Below, piece after piece: positions 37,105 through 46,629 of a DNA stretch of 64,000 bases (positions are counted from its first letter, which is position 1; every line of letters starts with the position of its first letter). Source of the stretch: Bin5 sp034428435 (GTDB lineage: Bacteria > Chloroflexota > Anaerolineae > Caldilineales > Caldilineaceae); NCBI GenBank assembly GCA_034428435.1, contig DAOUHY010000113.1:1-64000 (forward strand). The letters run 5' to 3'. The position numbers were made by a program, and so were the translations under genes. A model generated the notes under the pieces. It did not search any database. It was not told the DNA's origin and worked only from the letters and a program-made list of their open reading frames with translations.

Positions 37105-38030
37105 TGGCGGGCGAAGCAATCGCAACAGGCCGAAAACAGACCGGGAGCGGAATAAACCCAGCCGGGATCTTCCAGTCAGCCTCCTTCCAGCGCGCCATCG
37201 GGCGAGGCATCCTCTATCTGATCGCCGTATCCAGTTCTGCCGTGTTCATGTTCCCCTTTGTTTGGACCGTACTCTCCTCGCTAAAGAGAGGGGGCGAGTT
37301 GTTCAGGTTTCCGCCGACCTGGCTTCCAGAGGTTCCGCAATTTCAGAATTATCCGAAAGTCTTCGAAATCGTGTCCTGGGCCACCTGGACCTGGAACTCG
37401 ACTTTCGTGGCGATAGTTTCAACTTTCGGGGCCGTTCTGACCGCCGCGCTCGTCGGCTACTCTTTTGCCCGTTTTCGATACCCTGCCCGCGACGTGCTGT
37501 TCATCATCACTCTCAGCACCATGATGCTGCCTGTAGAGGTTACCCTGATTCCCCTCTACCTCATGTTTGCGAAGATTGGATGGCTGGACTCCTACAGGCC
37601 GCTGATTATTCCTTCGTTTTTCGGTGGCAGTGCCTTCCTCATCTTCCTCATGCGCCAGTTCTTTATGAGCATTCCCATAGACCTGGACGAAGCAGCGCGC
37701 ATCGACGGCGCTAACTATCTGCGAATTTTCTGGCAGATTCTGATGCCTCTGTCCATCCCTGTTACAGCAACCGCCGCCGTTCTGACCTTCATGGCCCAGT
37801 GGAATGAGTTTCTCCAGCCATTTATCTTTCTTAACACGAAGTCCAAGTACACGCTGGCGATCGGCATTCGCTATTTCCAGGCCGTCGCCGGTTTTGCCGA
37901 TGACACTGAGCCAAAGTACCACCTTCTCATGGCGGCCAGTGTCATGATGACGGCACCCATAATTGTCATCTTTTTCCTTGCGCAGCGTTATCTGGTCCAG
38001 GGAATCGTGATGTCCGGCATCAAAGGATAG
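37104..38030 (+). CDS. ABC sugar transporter permease, MalG/UgpE type
   Basis: The 308-aa protein has six membrane segments and the EAA loop DLDEAARIDGANYLRIFWQI near residue 198. It is the second half of the CUT1 permease pair. ATG 37104 overlaps the preceding stop and is preferred to an upstream in-frame start. The first binding protein follows after about 60 nt. Confidence 0.93.
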   Translation: MAGEAIATGRKQTGSGINPAGIFQSASFQRAIGRGILYLIAVSSSAVFMFPFVWTVLSSLKRGGELFRFPPTWLPEVPQFQNYPKVFEIVSWATWTWNSTFVAIVSTFGAVLTAALVGYSFARFRYPARDVLFIITLSTMMLPVEVTLIPLYLMFAKIGWLDSYRPLIIPSFFGGSAFLIFLMRQFFMSIPIDLDEAARIDGANYLRIFWQILMPLSIPVTATAAVLTFMAQWNEFLQPFIFLNTKSKYTLAIGIRYFQAVAGFADDTEPKYHLLMAASVMMTAPIIVIFFLAQRYLVQGIVMSGIKG

Positions 38031-38091
38031 CGCAATTCTCATGAATTTGATTGTCGCAGAACGTTCAGCCATTCCCAAGGAGGAGTCAACC

Positions 38092-39423
38092 ATGCTTAAG
38101 AAGAATGTGAGTCGCCGTCAGTTCCTGGCAGGTTCCCTGGCAGCAAGCGGCGCTCTGGCTCTGTCTGCCTGCGTGCCCGCTGCTCCCACGGCAGGTGAGG
38201 GTGGGGAGTCGATGGAGGCTTCGACAGAACCCGTCACCGTCCTATTCCACACGCGGCTCGGCACGCACGCCGACTGGCACAAGAGCCGCAAGGACCTGTT
38301 CGAAGAGCAGAATCCCGGCATTCTACTCGAAATCGACGAGTTGCCGGGCAATGAAATGTATCCAAAGATTTACGCACTTTCGGCCTCCGGCACGGTGGGT
38401 GATGTAGTCTGGACCTATCTCAACAACCCGCCGGAACACAAGGCCAAGGGCGTCTTGATTCCCTTGGACGACATCGTCGCCGCCAAAGACTTCGACCTCT
38501 CCGAATTCTGGGATTCCCTGCTCGAAGCCGTCACGCTCAACGGTGAATTGCACGCCATCCCCAACCACGGTCACTACGGCACGACCGCCTACTATCACAA
38601 CAAAACGCTCATCGAATCATCAGGTGCAGAGAACCCCAACCCTGATTGGACTGTTGATGACTACGTTACAATCGGGCAGGCGGTCACAGCTCCGCCCGAG
38701 GTCTGGGGCGTCCGTAGCTTCGGTACAGGCCAGGAGCACATCCCCTCCTACTTGCGGATATTCGGCGGCGATGCCATCAACGAGGAAGGAACACAATCCT
38801 TGCTGGGTGAGGAAGAGTCCATCGCCGGTCTGCGCTGGCTCTACGACCTGCAGCACACACATCAGATTGATCCCTGCCAGTGTGGCGACGAGGTTGCCAA
38901 CAACTATGTCGCTGGCACTGTAGGCATCTTTAACACGACGACAGGATGGATCGGGCGCTTGAACAACATGAAGAACGACGGCGATCTGGATTTTGATTGG
39001 GATGCTGTTGTCGGCCCGATTGGACCCACGGGCCTGCGCGGTTCACAAGTCTCGGCCGCTGCCTTTGGCATCACCGGCAACTCACAACATCCCTCGGAAG
39101 CCTTCCAGGTCCTGGACTTCTATTCGACCAAAGAGGACGGCATCGAGCATGTCTTCTTCGGCGCTGGCAGCCCAGGTGGCCGCAAGGACGTTTGGGAGAG
39201 CGATGAGCTCAACTCCATCCACCCGATCTTCCGCCAGCACCAGGAAATCTATCCGGAAGGCCCGCGCAAGTGGCACCGCCCCGCCAATGCCCGCACTTCT
39301 GAGTTTGTCAATACGATGAACAACAATCTGCAGGCAATCTGGACGCAGGCAGTGGAGTTCGAAGAGGGTGTAGAGCAGACCCATCTCCTGGTCCAGGAGG
39401 TCTTGGACAAGGATCCGGTCTGA
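38092..39423 (+). CDS. Sugar-binding lipoprotein 1 of the ABC transporter
   Basis: The 443-aa family-1 extracellular solute-binding protein starts with a twin-arginine signal (SRRQFLAGSLAAS) and a lipobox LSAC, so it is exported folded by Tat and anchored as a lipoprotein. ATG 38092 follows an AAGGAGG site. It is very similar to the next gene throughout (shared RLGTHADWH, NEMYPKIYALSASGT and AGSPGGR segments), so the two arose by tandem duplication. It captures a carbohydrate for the permeases upstream. Confidence 0.93.
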   Translation: MLKKNVSRRQFLAGSLAASGALALSACVPAAPTAGEGGESMEASTEPVTVLFHTRLGTHADWHKSRKDLFEEQNPGILLEIDELPGNEMYPKIYALSASGTVGDVVWTYLNNPPEHKAKGVLIPLDDIVAAKDFDLSEFWDSLLEAVTLNGELHAIPNHGHYGTTAYYHNKTLIESSGAENPNPDWTVDDYVTIGQAVTAPPEVWGVRSFGTGQEHIPSYLRIFGGDAINEEGTQSLLGEEESIAGLRWLYDLQHTHQIDPCQCGDEVANNYVAGTVGIFNTTTGWIGRLNNMKNDGDLDFDWDAVVGPIGPTGLRGSQVSAAAFGITGNSQHPSEAFQVLDFYSTKEDGIEHVFFGAGSPGGRKDVWESDELNSIHPIFRQHQEIYPEGPRKWHRPANARTSEFVNTMNNNLQAIWTQAVEFEEGVEQTHLLVQEVLDKDPV

Positions 39424-39446
39424 CCCTGATTTGAATTCGCTTGGAC

Positions 39447-39479
39447 CGCGGCTCAGGTTCCGGCCTTACCTGAGCCGCG
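39447..39479 (+). other. Strong hairpin after binding-protein gene 1
   Basis: CGCGGCTCAGGT (39447-39458) pairs perfectly with ACCTGAGCCGCG (39468-39479), a 12-bp stem with a 9-nt loop. No T-run follows, which suits an mRNA 3'-end stabiliser better than a terminator. Confidence 0.7.
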
Positions 39480-39529
39480 TCCTATCGAGGCTCTTCACTT
39501 AATTACGTCACACCTATCAGGAGAGAACT

Positions 39530-40855
39530 ATGAGCAATCAAGTTTCGCGACGTTCATTCTTGCAGGGAGCCCTGGCCGCATCGGCAGTGGCGCTGTCTGC
39601 GTGCGTGCCGGCTGCCGCCCCGTCCGGTGACGGGGAAGAGGCCATGGCCTCCGAAGAGCCGATCACGCTCCTCTTCCATACACGCTTGGGTACACATGCC
39701 GACTGGCACGTCAGCCGCAAAGAGCTCTTTGAGGAGCAGAACCCGGGCCTGATTATCGAGTTTGACGAACTCCCTGGCAATGAGATGTACCCGAAGATCT
39801 ACGCCTTGTCGGCCTCAGGAACCGTCGGAGACGTTGTCTGGACTTACCTCAACAACCCGCCGGAACACAAGGCAAAGGGCGTACTGATCCCGCTGGATGA
39901 CATTGTTGCGGCAAAAGACTTCGACCTGTCTCCCTTCTGGGATTCGTTGATTGCCGCCCTCACGCTGAATGGGGAGCTGCATGCAATCCCCAACCACGGT
40001 CACTTCGGTACGACCGCCTATTACATTAACAGGAACCTGATCGAAGAGTCCGGCGCCGAAGTCCCCTCACCTGACTGGACAACCGATGACCTGGTGACAA
40101 TCGGTCAGGCCATCACCGCTCCCCCTGAAGTTTGGGGCGTCCGGGCGATGGGAGTAGGGCAGGAGCACATTCCCTCCTACCTGCGCATCTTTGGCGGCGA
40201 CGCGATAAACGAGGAAGGTACGAAGTCGCTGCTGGACCAGGAAGAGTCCATCGCAGGCCTCCAATGGCTCTATGACCTACGATTCACGCACGGCGTCGAC
40301 CCCTGCCTGTGCAGCAACGAGACCTTCAACAACTACGTCGCAGGCACGGTCGGGGTCTACAACTGGACGACCGGCTTTGTCGGGCGCTGGAACAACCAGA
40401 AGGAATCAGGCGATATTGCCTTTGACTGGGACGTACTCGTAGGTCCCGTTGGTCCAACCGGCCTCAGAGGATCGCAGGTTTCTGCTGCTGCTTTTGGCAT
40501 AACGGGCAACTCCAAGCATCCAGCAGAAGCGTTCCAGATACTCGACTTCTACTCCACGAAGGAGGACGGAATCGAGCACGTATTGTTTGGCGCCGGCAGC
40601 CCAGGCGGCCGAGCCGACGTTTGGGACAGCGATGAGCTCTTCGCCGTCCATCCCATATTCCGCCAGCACATTGCTACATATCCCGAAGGACCTCGCAAGT
40701 GGCACAGACCGGCCAATGCCCGCACGCTGGAGTTCGTAGACACGCTCAACAACAATCTCCAGGCTGTGTGGACGGAAGTGACCACATTCGACGAGGGAGT
40801 GGAGCAGACTCACCTCCTCGTACAGGAAGTCCTGGACAAGGAGTCTCTGGCATAG
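39530..40855 (+). CDS. Sugar-binding lipoprotein 2 (tandem duplicate)
   Basis: The 441-aa protein is a close paralogue of the preceding one, with the same Tat motif (SRRSFLQGALAAS), lipobox LSAC and near-identical core blocks. Differences concentrate in the linker after the lipobox and in scattered surface positions, so the ligand pocket is probably similar. A GGAGAG site precedes the ATG. The copied segment seems to include the downstream hairpin, which has the same core. Confidence 0.93.
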   Translation: MSNQVSRRSFLQGALAASAVALSACVPAAAPSGDGEEAMASEEPITLLFHTRLGTHADWHVSRKELFEEQNPGLIIEFDELPGNEMYPKIYALSASGTVGDVVWTYLNNPPEHKAKGVLIPLDDIVAAKDFDLSPFWDSLIAALTLNGELHAIPNHGHFGTTAYYINRNLIEESGAEVPSPDWTTDDLVTIGQAITAPPEVWGVRAMGVGQEHIPSYLRIFGGDAINEEGTKSLLDQEESIAGLQWLYDLRFTHGVDPCLCSNETFNNYVAGTVGVYNWTTGFVGRWNNQKESGDIAFDWDVLVGPVGPTGLRGSQVSAAAFGITGNSKHPAEAFQILDFYSTKEDGIEHVLFGAGSPGGRADVWDSDELFAVHPIFRQHIATYPEGPRKWHRPANARTLEFVDTLNNNLQAVWTEVTTFDEGVEQTHLLVQEVLDKESLA

Positions 40856-40877
40856 CCCTGACTTCAAGTTTTTCACG

Positions 40878-40918
40878 CCGCGGCTCAGGACCTGACGGAG
40901 CCTGGGCTGCGGTTTCTT
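40878..40918 (+). terminator. Hairpin with T-rich tail after binding-protein gene 2
   Basis: CCGCGGCTCAGG (40878-40889) pairs with CCTGGGCTGCGG (40901-40912) over 12 bp with two G-U pairs and an 11-nt loop, followed by TTTCTT. It shares the CGCGGCTCAGG arm with the hairpin after gene 1 and could end part of the transcripts. Confidence 0.6.
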
Positions 40919-40964
40919 AGCATTGACCTCACCTACCCGTCATATCTCTTGGGAGAGAATACAG

Positions 40965-42308
40965 ATGAAAGACCGCGTATCAAGACGTTCATTCTTGCAA
41001 GGCGCCCTCGCAGTTTCCGCCGGCGCACTTGCAGCCTGTGTGGCCCCGGCCGCCCCAGAAGGAGACATGGCCGACGAAGGCGCCGCCATGGAGCCCGTCC
41101 ACCTGCGCTGGGATACCTTCCGCGGCATTGGCAGCGGCTGGAACGAAGAGCGCATGGAAACCTTTACTGAAATGCATTCCGATGTAACAATCGAGTTGCG
41201 ACCGCTCGCCGGCTCCGGCCAGCAGGACAATTACGCCAAGATGTACGCTGCACAGGCGGCCGGAGACCTCGGCGAAATCATTGCCTTCGACCCTTCGCAC
41301 TACCACTTCTGGCGCGCCATCAACAAAGACATCATCATGCCCATCGATGAGTTGGTCGCCGCCGACAGCACCGACCTCGGCCAGTGGTTCGAGCACTTCA
41401 TGAGCCTGCAGTACTACCAGGGCGCGCTGTACGGTTTCCCCAGCTGGGGCTGGGCAGGCTTCGACACACTGGTACTCAACACGGTCCATGTCGAAGAGGC
41501 CGGTCTGGATGTTCCGGATCCGGTCGGCCGAGGCGTGTCGATCGACATGATTCACGAGTGGGCCCACTCATTCTACGTGGAAGGCGAAAGGTTTGGGCTC
41601 AACATCAGCCACAATGAGGCGACCGTCGTCGTATTGTGCCGCTTGTTTGGCAGTTCACTGATCAACGAAGAAGGGACCCAGTGTCTCCTCCTCGAAGACG
41701 CCAATGCCACCGAAGCCATGCGCTGGGCCTATGACCTCGGCGTCGTTGACCAGGTGCTCCCCGCCCCCGGCGACATCGACAATGCCGGCGGCGCACTTGT
41801 TGCCGGCCTTCTGACGATGAACTGGTGCGGCTCCCTTTGCGTTCGCAACTTCAACAACCAGATCGAGGATGAAAGCGTCGCCAAGGCCGGGCAGATCCTC
41901 TTCCCGGCACGCGAAGACGGCCGCTTCCCCTCGCAGCTCCGCGGCGGCACCTGGAACCTTCGCACCGGGCAGGATCACGCCGACGTCGGCTACCAGTTCC
42001 TCCTGCACATCGCAGGCCACGACGGCAGCCTCGGTTTCAACCTGGTCGGCGGCAACTTTGCCATGGTGCGGCCCGACGTGGTCGATTCGCTCATCGAAGA
42101 AGACCCGATCCACGAGTGGTTCATCTCGAGCCTCGAAAACGGCATCCCCGCCCACGCGCCCGCCAACTCGCGCGGCCGCGAGTATACCTCTGCAGTCCAG
42201 CAGTGGACCGACCTCCTTCTCGACCCCCACCAGCCGGTCGAGTTCGAGCAAGGCCTGCAGGACCTGAACGACAACATCCAGGCCGTCCTGGATATGGAAC
42301 CGGCCTGA
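40965..42308 (+). CDS. Sugar-binding lipoprotein 3, divergent
   Basis: The 447-aa solute-binding protein has the Tat motif SRRSFLQGALAVS and lipobox AAC, but its mature part differs from the other two (SWGWAGFDTLVLNTV, GTWNLRTGQDHAD), so a different ligand is likely. ATG 40965 is chosen because a GGGAG site lies about 10 nt upstream. The second permease pair follows, so this protein most likely serves that pair. Confidence 0.92.
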   Translation: MKDRVSRRSFLQGALAVSAGALAACVAPAAPEGDMADEGAAMEPVHLRWDTFRGIGSGWNEERMETFTEMHSDVTIELRPLAGSGQQDNYAKMYAAQAAGDLGEIIAFDPSHYHFWRAINKDIIMPIDELVAADSTDLGQWFEHFMSLQYYQGALYGFPSWGWAGFDTLVLNTVHVEEAGLDVPDPVGRGVSIDMIHEWAHSFYVEGERFGLNISHNEATVVVLCRLFGSSLINEEGTQCLLLEDANATEAMRWAYDLGVVDQVLPAPGDIDNAGGALVAGLLTMNWCGSLCVRNFNNQIEDESVAKAGQILFPAREDGRFPSQLRGGTWNLRTGQDHADVGYQFLLHIAGHDGSLGFNLVGGNFAMVRPDVVDSLIEEDPIHEWFISSLENGIPAHAPANSRGREYTSAVQQWTDLLLDPHQPVEFEQGLQDLNDNIQAVLDMEPA

Positions 42309-42326
42309 TCTTCAAGGGCAACTGCA

Positions 42327-42363
42327 GAGCGGTGGGCGGAATATCAGCCTCTGCCCGCCGCTC
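42327..42363 (+). other. Strong hairpin after binding-protein gene 3
   Basis: GAGCGGTGGGCGG (42327-42339) pairs with CTGCCCGCCGCTC (42351-42363) over 13 bp with two G-U pairs and an 11-nt loop. It lies 20 bp before the next permease start and has no T-run. Confidence 0.65.
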
Positions 42364-42382
42364 CCATCTTTCGGAGTAACCT

Positions 42383-43327
42383 ATGGCGACTCTGGCCAAC
42401 CGCTTGCGATTGTCGAGCTTCTCAGAAATGCTCACGACATCGCGGCAAAGGCGGGAAAACTTCTACGGGTATCTCTTTCTCACCCCTTGGCTACTTGGCT
42501 TCTTGGGGCTCTTCCTCGGCCCGGGGCTCTTCTCCCTCTACTTGAGCTTCACCAAGTACGATGTTCTCAGTCCACCCGAATGGCTCGGCCTCGATAACTA
42601 TGTCAAGATGTTTTTCGATGACCCCCTCTTCTATACGTCACTGGGCCGTACCTTCTACTACGCAGGCGTGGGCGTACCCCTGGGCGTCATTGGTTCCATG
42701 TTCCTGGCCATCCTCCTCAACGCCAAACTGCGAGGCCTCGCCACCTATCGCACACTATTCTTCATGCCCTCATTGGTGCCTATTGTTGCCTCGGTCGTCC
42801 TCTGGAAATGGCTGCTGCACGCCGACTTCGGCATTATCAACCAGTGGCTGATCGACCTTGGCTGGTCAGATCCGCCAGGTTGGTTCGGAGACCGCCGCTG
42901 GGCAATTCCTTCGTTGATTATTATGGGCTTGTGGCAAGGTCTAGGAGGCACGCGCATGATCATTTTTCTCGCCGGCCTCCAAGGCATCCCCGAATCTCTC
43001 TACGAGGCAGCCTCGATCGACGGCGCTACTGCGCTTCACAAGCTGCGCCACGTAACGATTCCACTACTGACGCCCACTATCTTTTTCAATATGGTACTTG
43101 GCGTCATAGGCGGACTGCAGGTCTTCACCGCGGCATTTGTCGCCACTGAGGGAGGTCCTGGCTTCGCAACGACATTCTACAGCCTGCACCTTTACCGTCA
43201 CGCCTTCGACTATTGGAATATGGGATACGCTGCCACATTGGCCTGGTTTTTCGCATTCGTAATCGTATCCCTCACCATTTGGCAACTGCGACTCTCACGC
43301 CGCTGGGTTTTCTACTACGGGAGCTAA
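42383..43327 (+). CDS. ABC sugar transporter permease, MalF/UgpA type (second pair)
   Basis: The 314-aa protein has six membrane segments, a CUT1-type start (YGYLFLTPWLLGFLG) and the EAA loop LYEAASIDGATALHKLRHVT near residue 212. It is a homologue, not a recent copy, of the permease at 36154. It pairs with the next gene, 6 nt downstream. Confidence 0.93.
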   Translation: MATLANRLRLSSFSEMLTTSRQRRENFYGYLFLTPWLLGFLGLFLGPGLFSLYLSFTKYDVLSPPEWLGLDNYVKMFFDDPLFYTSLGRTFYYAGVGVPLGVIGSMFLAILLNAKLRGLATYRTLFFMPSLVPIVASVVLWKWLLHADFGIINQWLIDLGWSDPPGWFGDRRWAIPSLIIMGLWQGLGGTRMIIFLAGLQGIPESLYEAASIDGATALHKLRHVTIPLLTPTIFFNMVLGVIGGLQVFTAAFVATEGGPGFATTFYSLHLYRHAFDYWNMGYAATLAWFFAFVIVSLTIWQLRLSRRWVFYYGS

Positions 43328-43333
43328 GAGAAG

Positions 43334-44233
43334 ATGGCCGCAACAATCGAACGCCTGCCCAGTACTGATCTCCGCGCCGATGTTTACCGCCGTGGTCGCA
43401 ATCGCGCCCAGAGGGCAGTCACCTACCTTCTTCTCACCATCGCCGCTCTAATGTTTGCTTTCCCGCTATTCTGGACGGTCTCAAGCTCTCTGCAGACCTG
43501 GAAGGAGCTGCGTTCCTTCGAACCCCATCTCTTCCCCGCGGTACCGCAATGGGGAAACTATGCCATGGTATTCAATTCCGTACCCTTCGCACGCTGGATG
43601 GCCAATAGCTTCCTGATCACCGCGATCACCATCCCCGGCGTCATCATTACCGGCTCCCTGACCGCATACTCCTTCGCCCGCTTCAACTACATCGGCAAGG
43701 AGGTCTGGTTCGTCCTCATGCTTGGCACGATGATGATACCCACCCAGGTTACCCTCATTCCCCAGTATGTTCTCTTCTTCAATCTTAAGCTCATCAACAC
43801 TTACGTCCCACTTACGATTGGCTCCTGGCTGGGCGGCGGCGCTTTCATGATCTTCCTCCTGCGCCAGTTCATCATGTCGATCCCTAGAGACCTGGACGAA
43901 GCCGCGCTCATGGACGGCGCGTCCCCCATCCGCATCCTGTGGGGCGTCCTTCTGCCACTCATGAAGCCCGCACTGACCACAGTTGCCATTTTGCAGTTCC
44001 TGGGCGACTGGAACGAATTCTTCGGTCCCTTCATCTACCTCAACAGAGTTGACCTATTCACCGCCGCCGTCGGCCTCCGCTTCTTCCAAAATATTCCTCT
44101 TGAAACCAGGGACCCGCGCGATCACCTGCTGATGGCCGCCGCCGCCATCATGACTGTGCCCGTCATCACCCTATTCGCCGCTGCCCAGCGCTACTTCATT
44201 CAGGGCGTCGTTCTCAGCGGCCTCAAGATCTGA
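43334..44233 (+). CDS. ABC sugar transporter permease, MalG/UgpE type (second pair)
   Basis: The 299-aa protein has six membrane segments and the EAA loop DLDEAALMDGASPIRILWGV near residue 189. With the previous gene it forms the second import channel. It ends the plus-strand transport locus; no terminator with a T-run is obvious after it. Confidence 0.93.
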   Translation: MAATIERLPSTDLRADVYRRGRNRAQRAVTYLLLTIAALMFAFPLFWTVSSSLQTWKELRSFEPHLFPAVPQWGNYAMVFNSVPFARWMANSFLITAITIPGVIITGSLTAYSFARFNYIGKEVWFVLMLGTMMIPTQVTLIPQYVLFFNLKLINTYVPLTIGSWLGGGAFMIFLLRQFIMSIPRDLDEAALMDGASPIRILWGVLLPLMKPALTTVAILQFLGDWNEFFGPFIYLNRVDLFTAAVGLRFFQNIPLETRDPRDHLLMAAAAIMTVPVITLFAAAQRYFIQGVVLSGLKI

Positions 44234-44634
44234 GCACTTCCTTGTAAGCTATAGCTCTCCGACGTCCTGCCCCCTCACCGAATAGCTTGGGAGATTCCCT
44301 GCGCGCGCTTCCGCCTGCAGAAGGGCGTACCTTGCCTTCATTCTTGAGGAGCCTTCGTTCAGTAGCACTGCCCCTGTTGCTTGCCAACGCTCATGATCTT
44401 ACTTCGGTGGACAGCCAGAGCACTATGTGTCGCGGGGCAACAGGATGAGGAACCTGTGAGAGAGTCCAGAATGGCCTTTGGATGATCGCGATCGTTTCTA
44501 GGGACAGAAGGTACAACTGCGAGGGTTCGTGGACGTAGGGAGCGATTCTTGCCGGCCACTCATGGAAGCTGCAAGACTTGCTCCCAAATCACCCAATTCA
44601 AGGAAGATGAGAAAGAGCGCCCATTATGGCGGTC
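44234..44634. other. Gap between convergent genes
   Basis: I see no gene or clear structured element in these 400 bases, which separate the end of the transport operon from the convergent dehydrogenase gene. Confidence 0.5.
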
Positions 44635-45507
44635 TCACCGCGTAGGCAGCGACCCCACCAACAGCTTCAACATTTCCTCCAGCGCAGGCTCGTCGGGGTC
44701 TTCAGGGTTCCGATCTGCCAAAGCCGAAGCACCAACAAAACGGTAGATGTCGGCTGCGCCCTCGTGAAACTTCGGGGACATCCCGACGCCTGCCATTGTG
44801 GCTGCAATTTCCTCCATTTCGCCTACCCAGCGGCGTGACTTCGGCGGCATACTCGGCAGACCCTGCACGCGCTTAAGCATTGCCTCCTGGCTCATACCCC
44901 ACTCATCAAACAAGGCATCTCGTATTCCCAGCGCTTCTGCAGCAACCAGGAGGTTCGTGCAAAGCGCGGTCAGTCCCTTGGTCATTCCTGCATAGCACAT
45001 CTTAATGGCAGAAGCATCGCCAACACAGTCGCTGATCACAGGCACGTCAAGCCCGTATTCTTCGAGCTTAGCCAGATCTCCCGCGTGGACGCCCGACGCG
45101 TAGAACCGCGTTGTTCCCTCGCGGCGCGGCGGGGGCCCGATGATCGAGGCATCTACAAACCGGCCTCCGGCTTCGGTAATCGTTTCGCCAATTTGGATTG
45201 TCGTCTGCGGCGCGACCGCGTTGCAGTCAGCATAGAGCAGGTCAGCACCAGTCCTCCGAAGGGCTTCCGCCACGGTCTGCGCGGCCGCCCCCGCCTCCGC
45301 GGGCACAAGGATGCACAATACGACTTCCGCCTCTCTAACCAGCGAGTCATAGGAATCCACCTCTTCTATCCCTGCTTTGTCGGCCAGACCTCGGGTACGG
45401 GCGCTGCGATCCACCAAGTGCGCGATTACCCGCAGACCATGCTCTTTCAACCGCTCGCCTACGGTATGCCCCATGTCTCCAGGGCTCAGAATCCCCACGG
45501 TTTTCAT
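44635..45507 (-). CDS. 6-phosphogluconate-dehydrogenase-like NAD-binding protein (DUF1932 type)
   Basis: The 290-aa protein has an N-terminal Rossmann domain (GILSPGDMGHTVGERL) of the beta-hydroxyacid dehydrogenase family and a helical C-terminal domain of the DUF1932 type, with the conserved lysine in ASAIKMCYAGMTKGL (about 180). The family oxidises or reduces hydroxy acids, but this branch lacks a known substrate. It starts 8 nt after the mannonate-dehydratase-like gene, which suggests sugar-acid catabolism. Confidence 0.82.
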   Translation of the reverse strand: MKTVGILSPGDMGHTVGERLKEHGLRVIAHLVDRSARTRGLADKAGIEEVDSYDSLVREAEVVLCILVPAEAGAAAQTVAEALRRTGADLLYADCNAVAPQTTIQIGETITEAGGRFVDASIIGPPPRREGTTRFYASGVHAGDLAKLEEYGLDVPVISDCVGDASAIKMCYAGMTKGLTALCTNLLVAAEALGIRDALFDEWGMSQEAMLKRVQGLPSMPPKSRRWVGEMEEIAATMAGVGMSPKFHEGAADIYRFVGASALADRNPEDPDEPALEEMLKLLVGSLPTR

Positions 45508-45515
45508 TGCAGTAC

Positions 45516-46523
45516 CTACCCTTTCACTTCTTCTTGCGCCCGAGCCAGCAGGGCCTTCATGTAGCCAATCGTATAGGCAGTACCGATACGCTGATCGTCC
45601 GCCATCATCGGAATGTGGTCCGGAATCAATACGCCGTCAAAGCCGGTCTGCTCCAGCACTCGCATCGCCTTATACATGTCAAAGTAACCGTCGTCCACGA
45701 AAGTCTCGACAAAGTGAGGCAACGGCTGGTCAACGTTACGAAAGTGAATCTTGAAGAGCTTGTTCGCCTGACCGAACTCTAGCAGCGACTCCTCAACCCC
45801 CTTGCCCATCAGATTGCCGCCTTCCAACCAGCAACCAATGCAGAAACAGATACCCACGTTGGGGCTGCCGGCGATTTCCATTGCCCTGTAGTAGCCATCG
45901 AAACTGCTGAAAATGCACCGGGGAATTCCCCCTAGCTCTGGCTGGGGAGGGTCGTCAGGGTGAATGCCTATCCGGACCCCTTCTTCTTCGGCCACCGGAG
46001 CCGCCTGGGAAACAAAGTACCGGAAGTTTTCCCAGATCTCATCTTCGGAGTATTTCCGGCCGTGTGTGAGTGGCAGATGGTAGTAGCGTCCTGCCCAGTG
46101 TCCGGCGTCTGCCTTTGCCAGGTCGAACCCACGCGCCGAGGCCCCGCCTCGCGTCAGCTCCCGCTCCGTGCTCCAGATCCCGTTCCCCATGTGCGCGTAC
46201 GTTGTATAGGGAATCCCGGCTTGGCCCAGTGCTCTCAAATGACTAACGTACTCCTCGATCTTAGCATCTCGATTCTCCAACCCAAGCACAATGGCGTCCT
46301 GATTATGCACTTCACGGTTGCCAAACCCGTAGATCTGGACCCCTGCTTTCTCAAACCGTTCTTTGGTCCTGGCATAGTAGTCGTATCCGGCGTGTTCGCC
46401 GTCCGTCCAGCAAACTGCCCAGTCCAGACCCATCTGCTTTACAAACTGCAGTTCCTCCTCGCTGGCTTCCGGTGACACCTGAGCCGCGATCTTCATCCCC
46501 GGCGGTATTGACATTAGTGACAT
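45516..46523 (-). CDS. Mannonate-dehydratase-like TIM-barrel protein (UxuA family)
   Basis: UxuA dehydrates D-mannonate to 2-keto-3-deoxygluconate in glucuronate breakdown. The 335-aa protein keeps the metal-site blocks GIHPDDPPQPELGG, ICFCIGCWLEGGN, IHFRNVD and IPDHIP in order. The last block differs from the RPDHG form of proven UxuA, so a related sugar-acid dehydratase or epimerase is possible. ATG 46523 follows GGGAG 7 nt upstream. Its position after the sugar importers fits catabolism of the imported compound. Confidence 0.78.
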   Translation of the reverse strand: MSLMSIPPGMKIAAQVSPEASEEELQFVKQMGLDWAVCWTDGEHAGYDYYARTKERFEKAGVQIYGFGNREVHNQDAIVLGLENRDAKIEEYVSHLRALGQAGIPYTTYAHMGNGIWSTERELTRGGASARGFDLAKADAGHWAGRYYHLPLTHGRKYSEDEIWENFRYFVSQAAPVAEEEGVRIGIHPDDPPQPELGGIPRCIFSSFDGYYRAMEIAGSPNVGICFCIGCWLEGGNLMGKGVEESLLEFGQANKLFKIHFRNVDQPLPHFVETFVDDGYFDMYKAMRVLEQTGFDGVLIPDHIPMMADDQRIGTAYTIGYMKALLARAQEEVKG

Positions 46524-46629
46524 CGGTAATCTCCCTTCATTTGAGTGCAAATGGGTCGTATATTGTTACGGCTCTTGTGGTCTGGCCATTTTGGTCAAGA
46601 GACTGACTAGCGTTGTTTGTATAAGGGGC

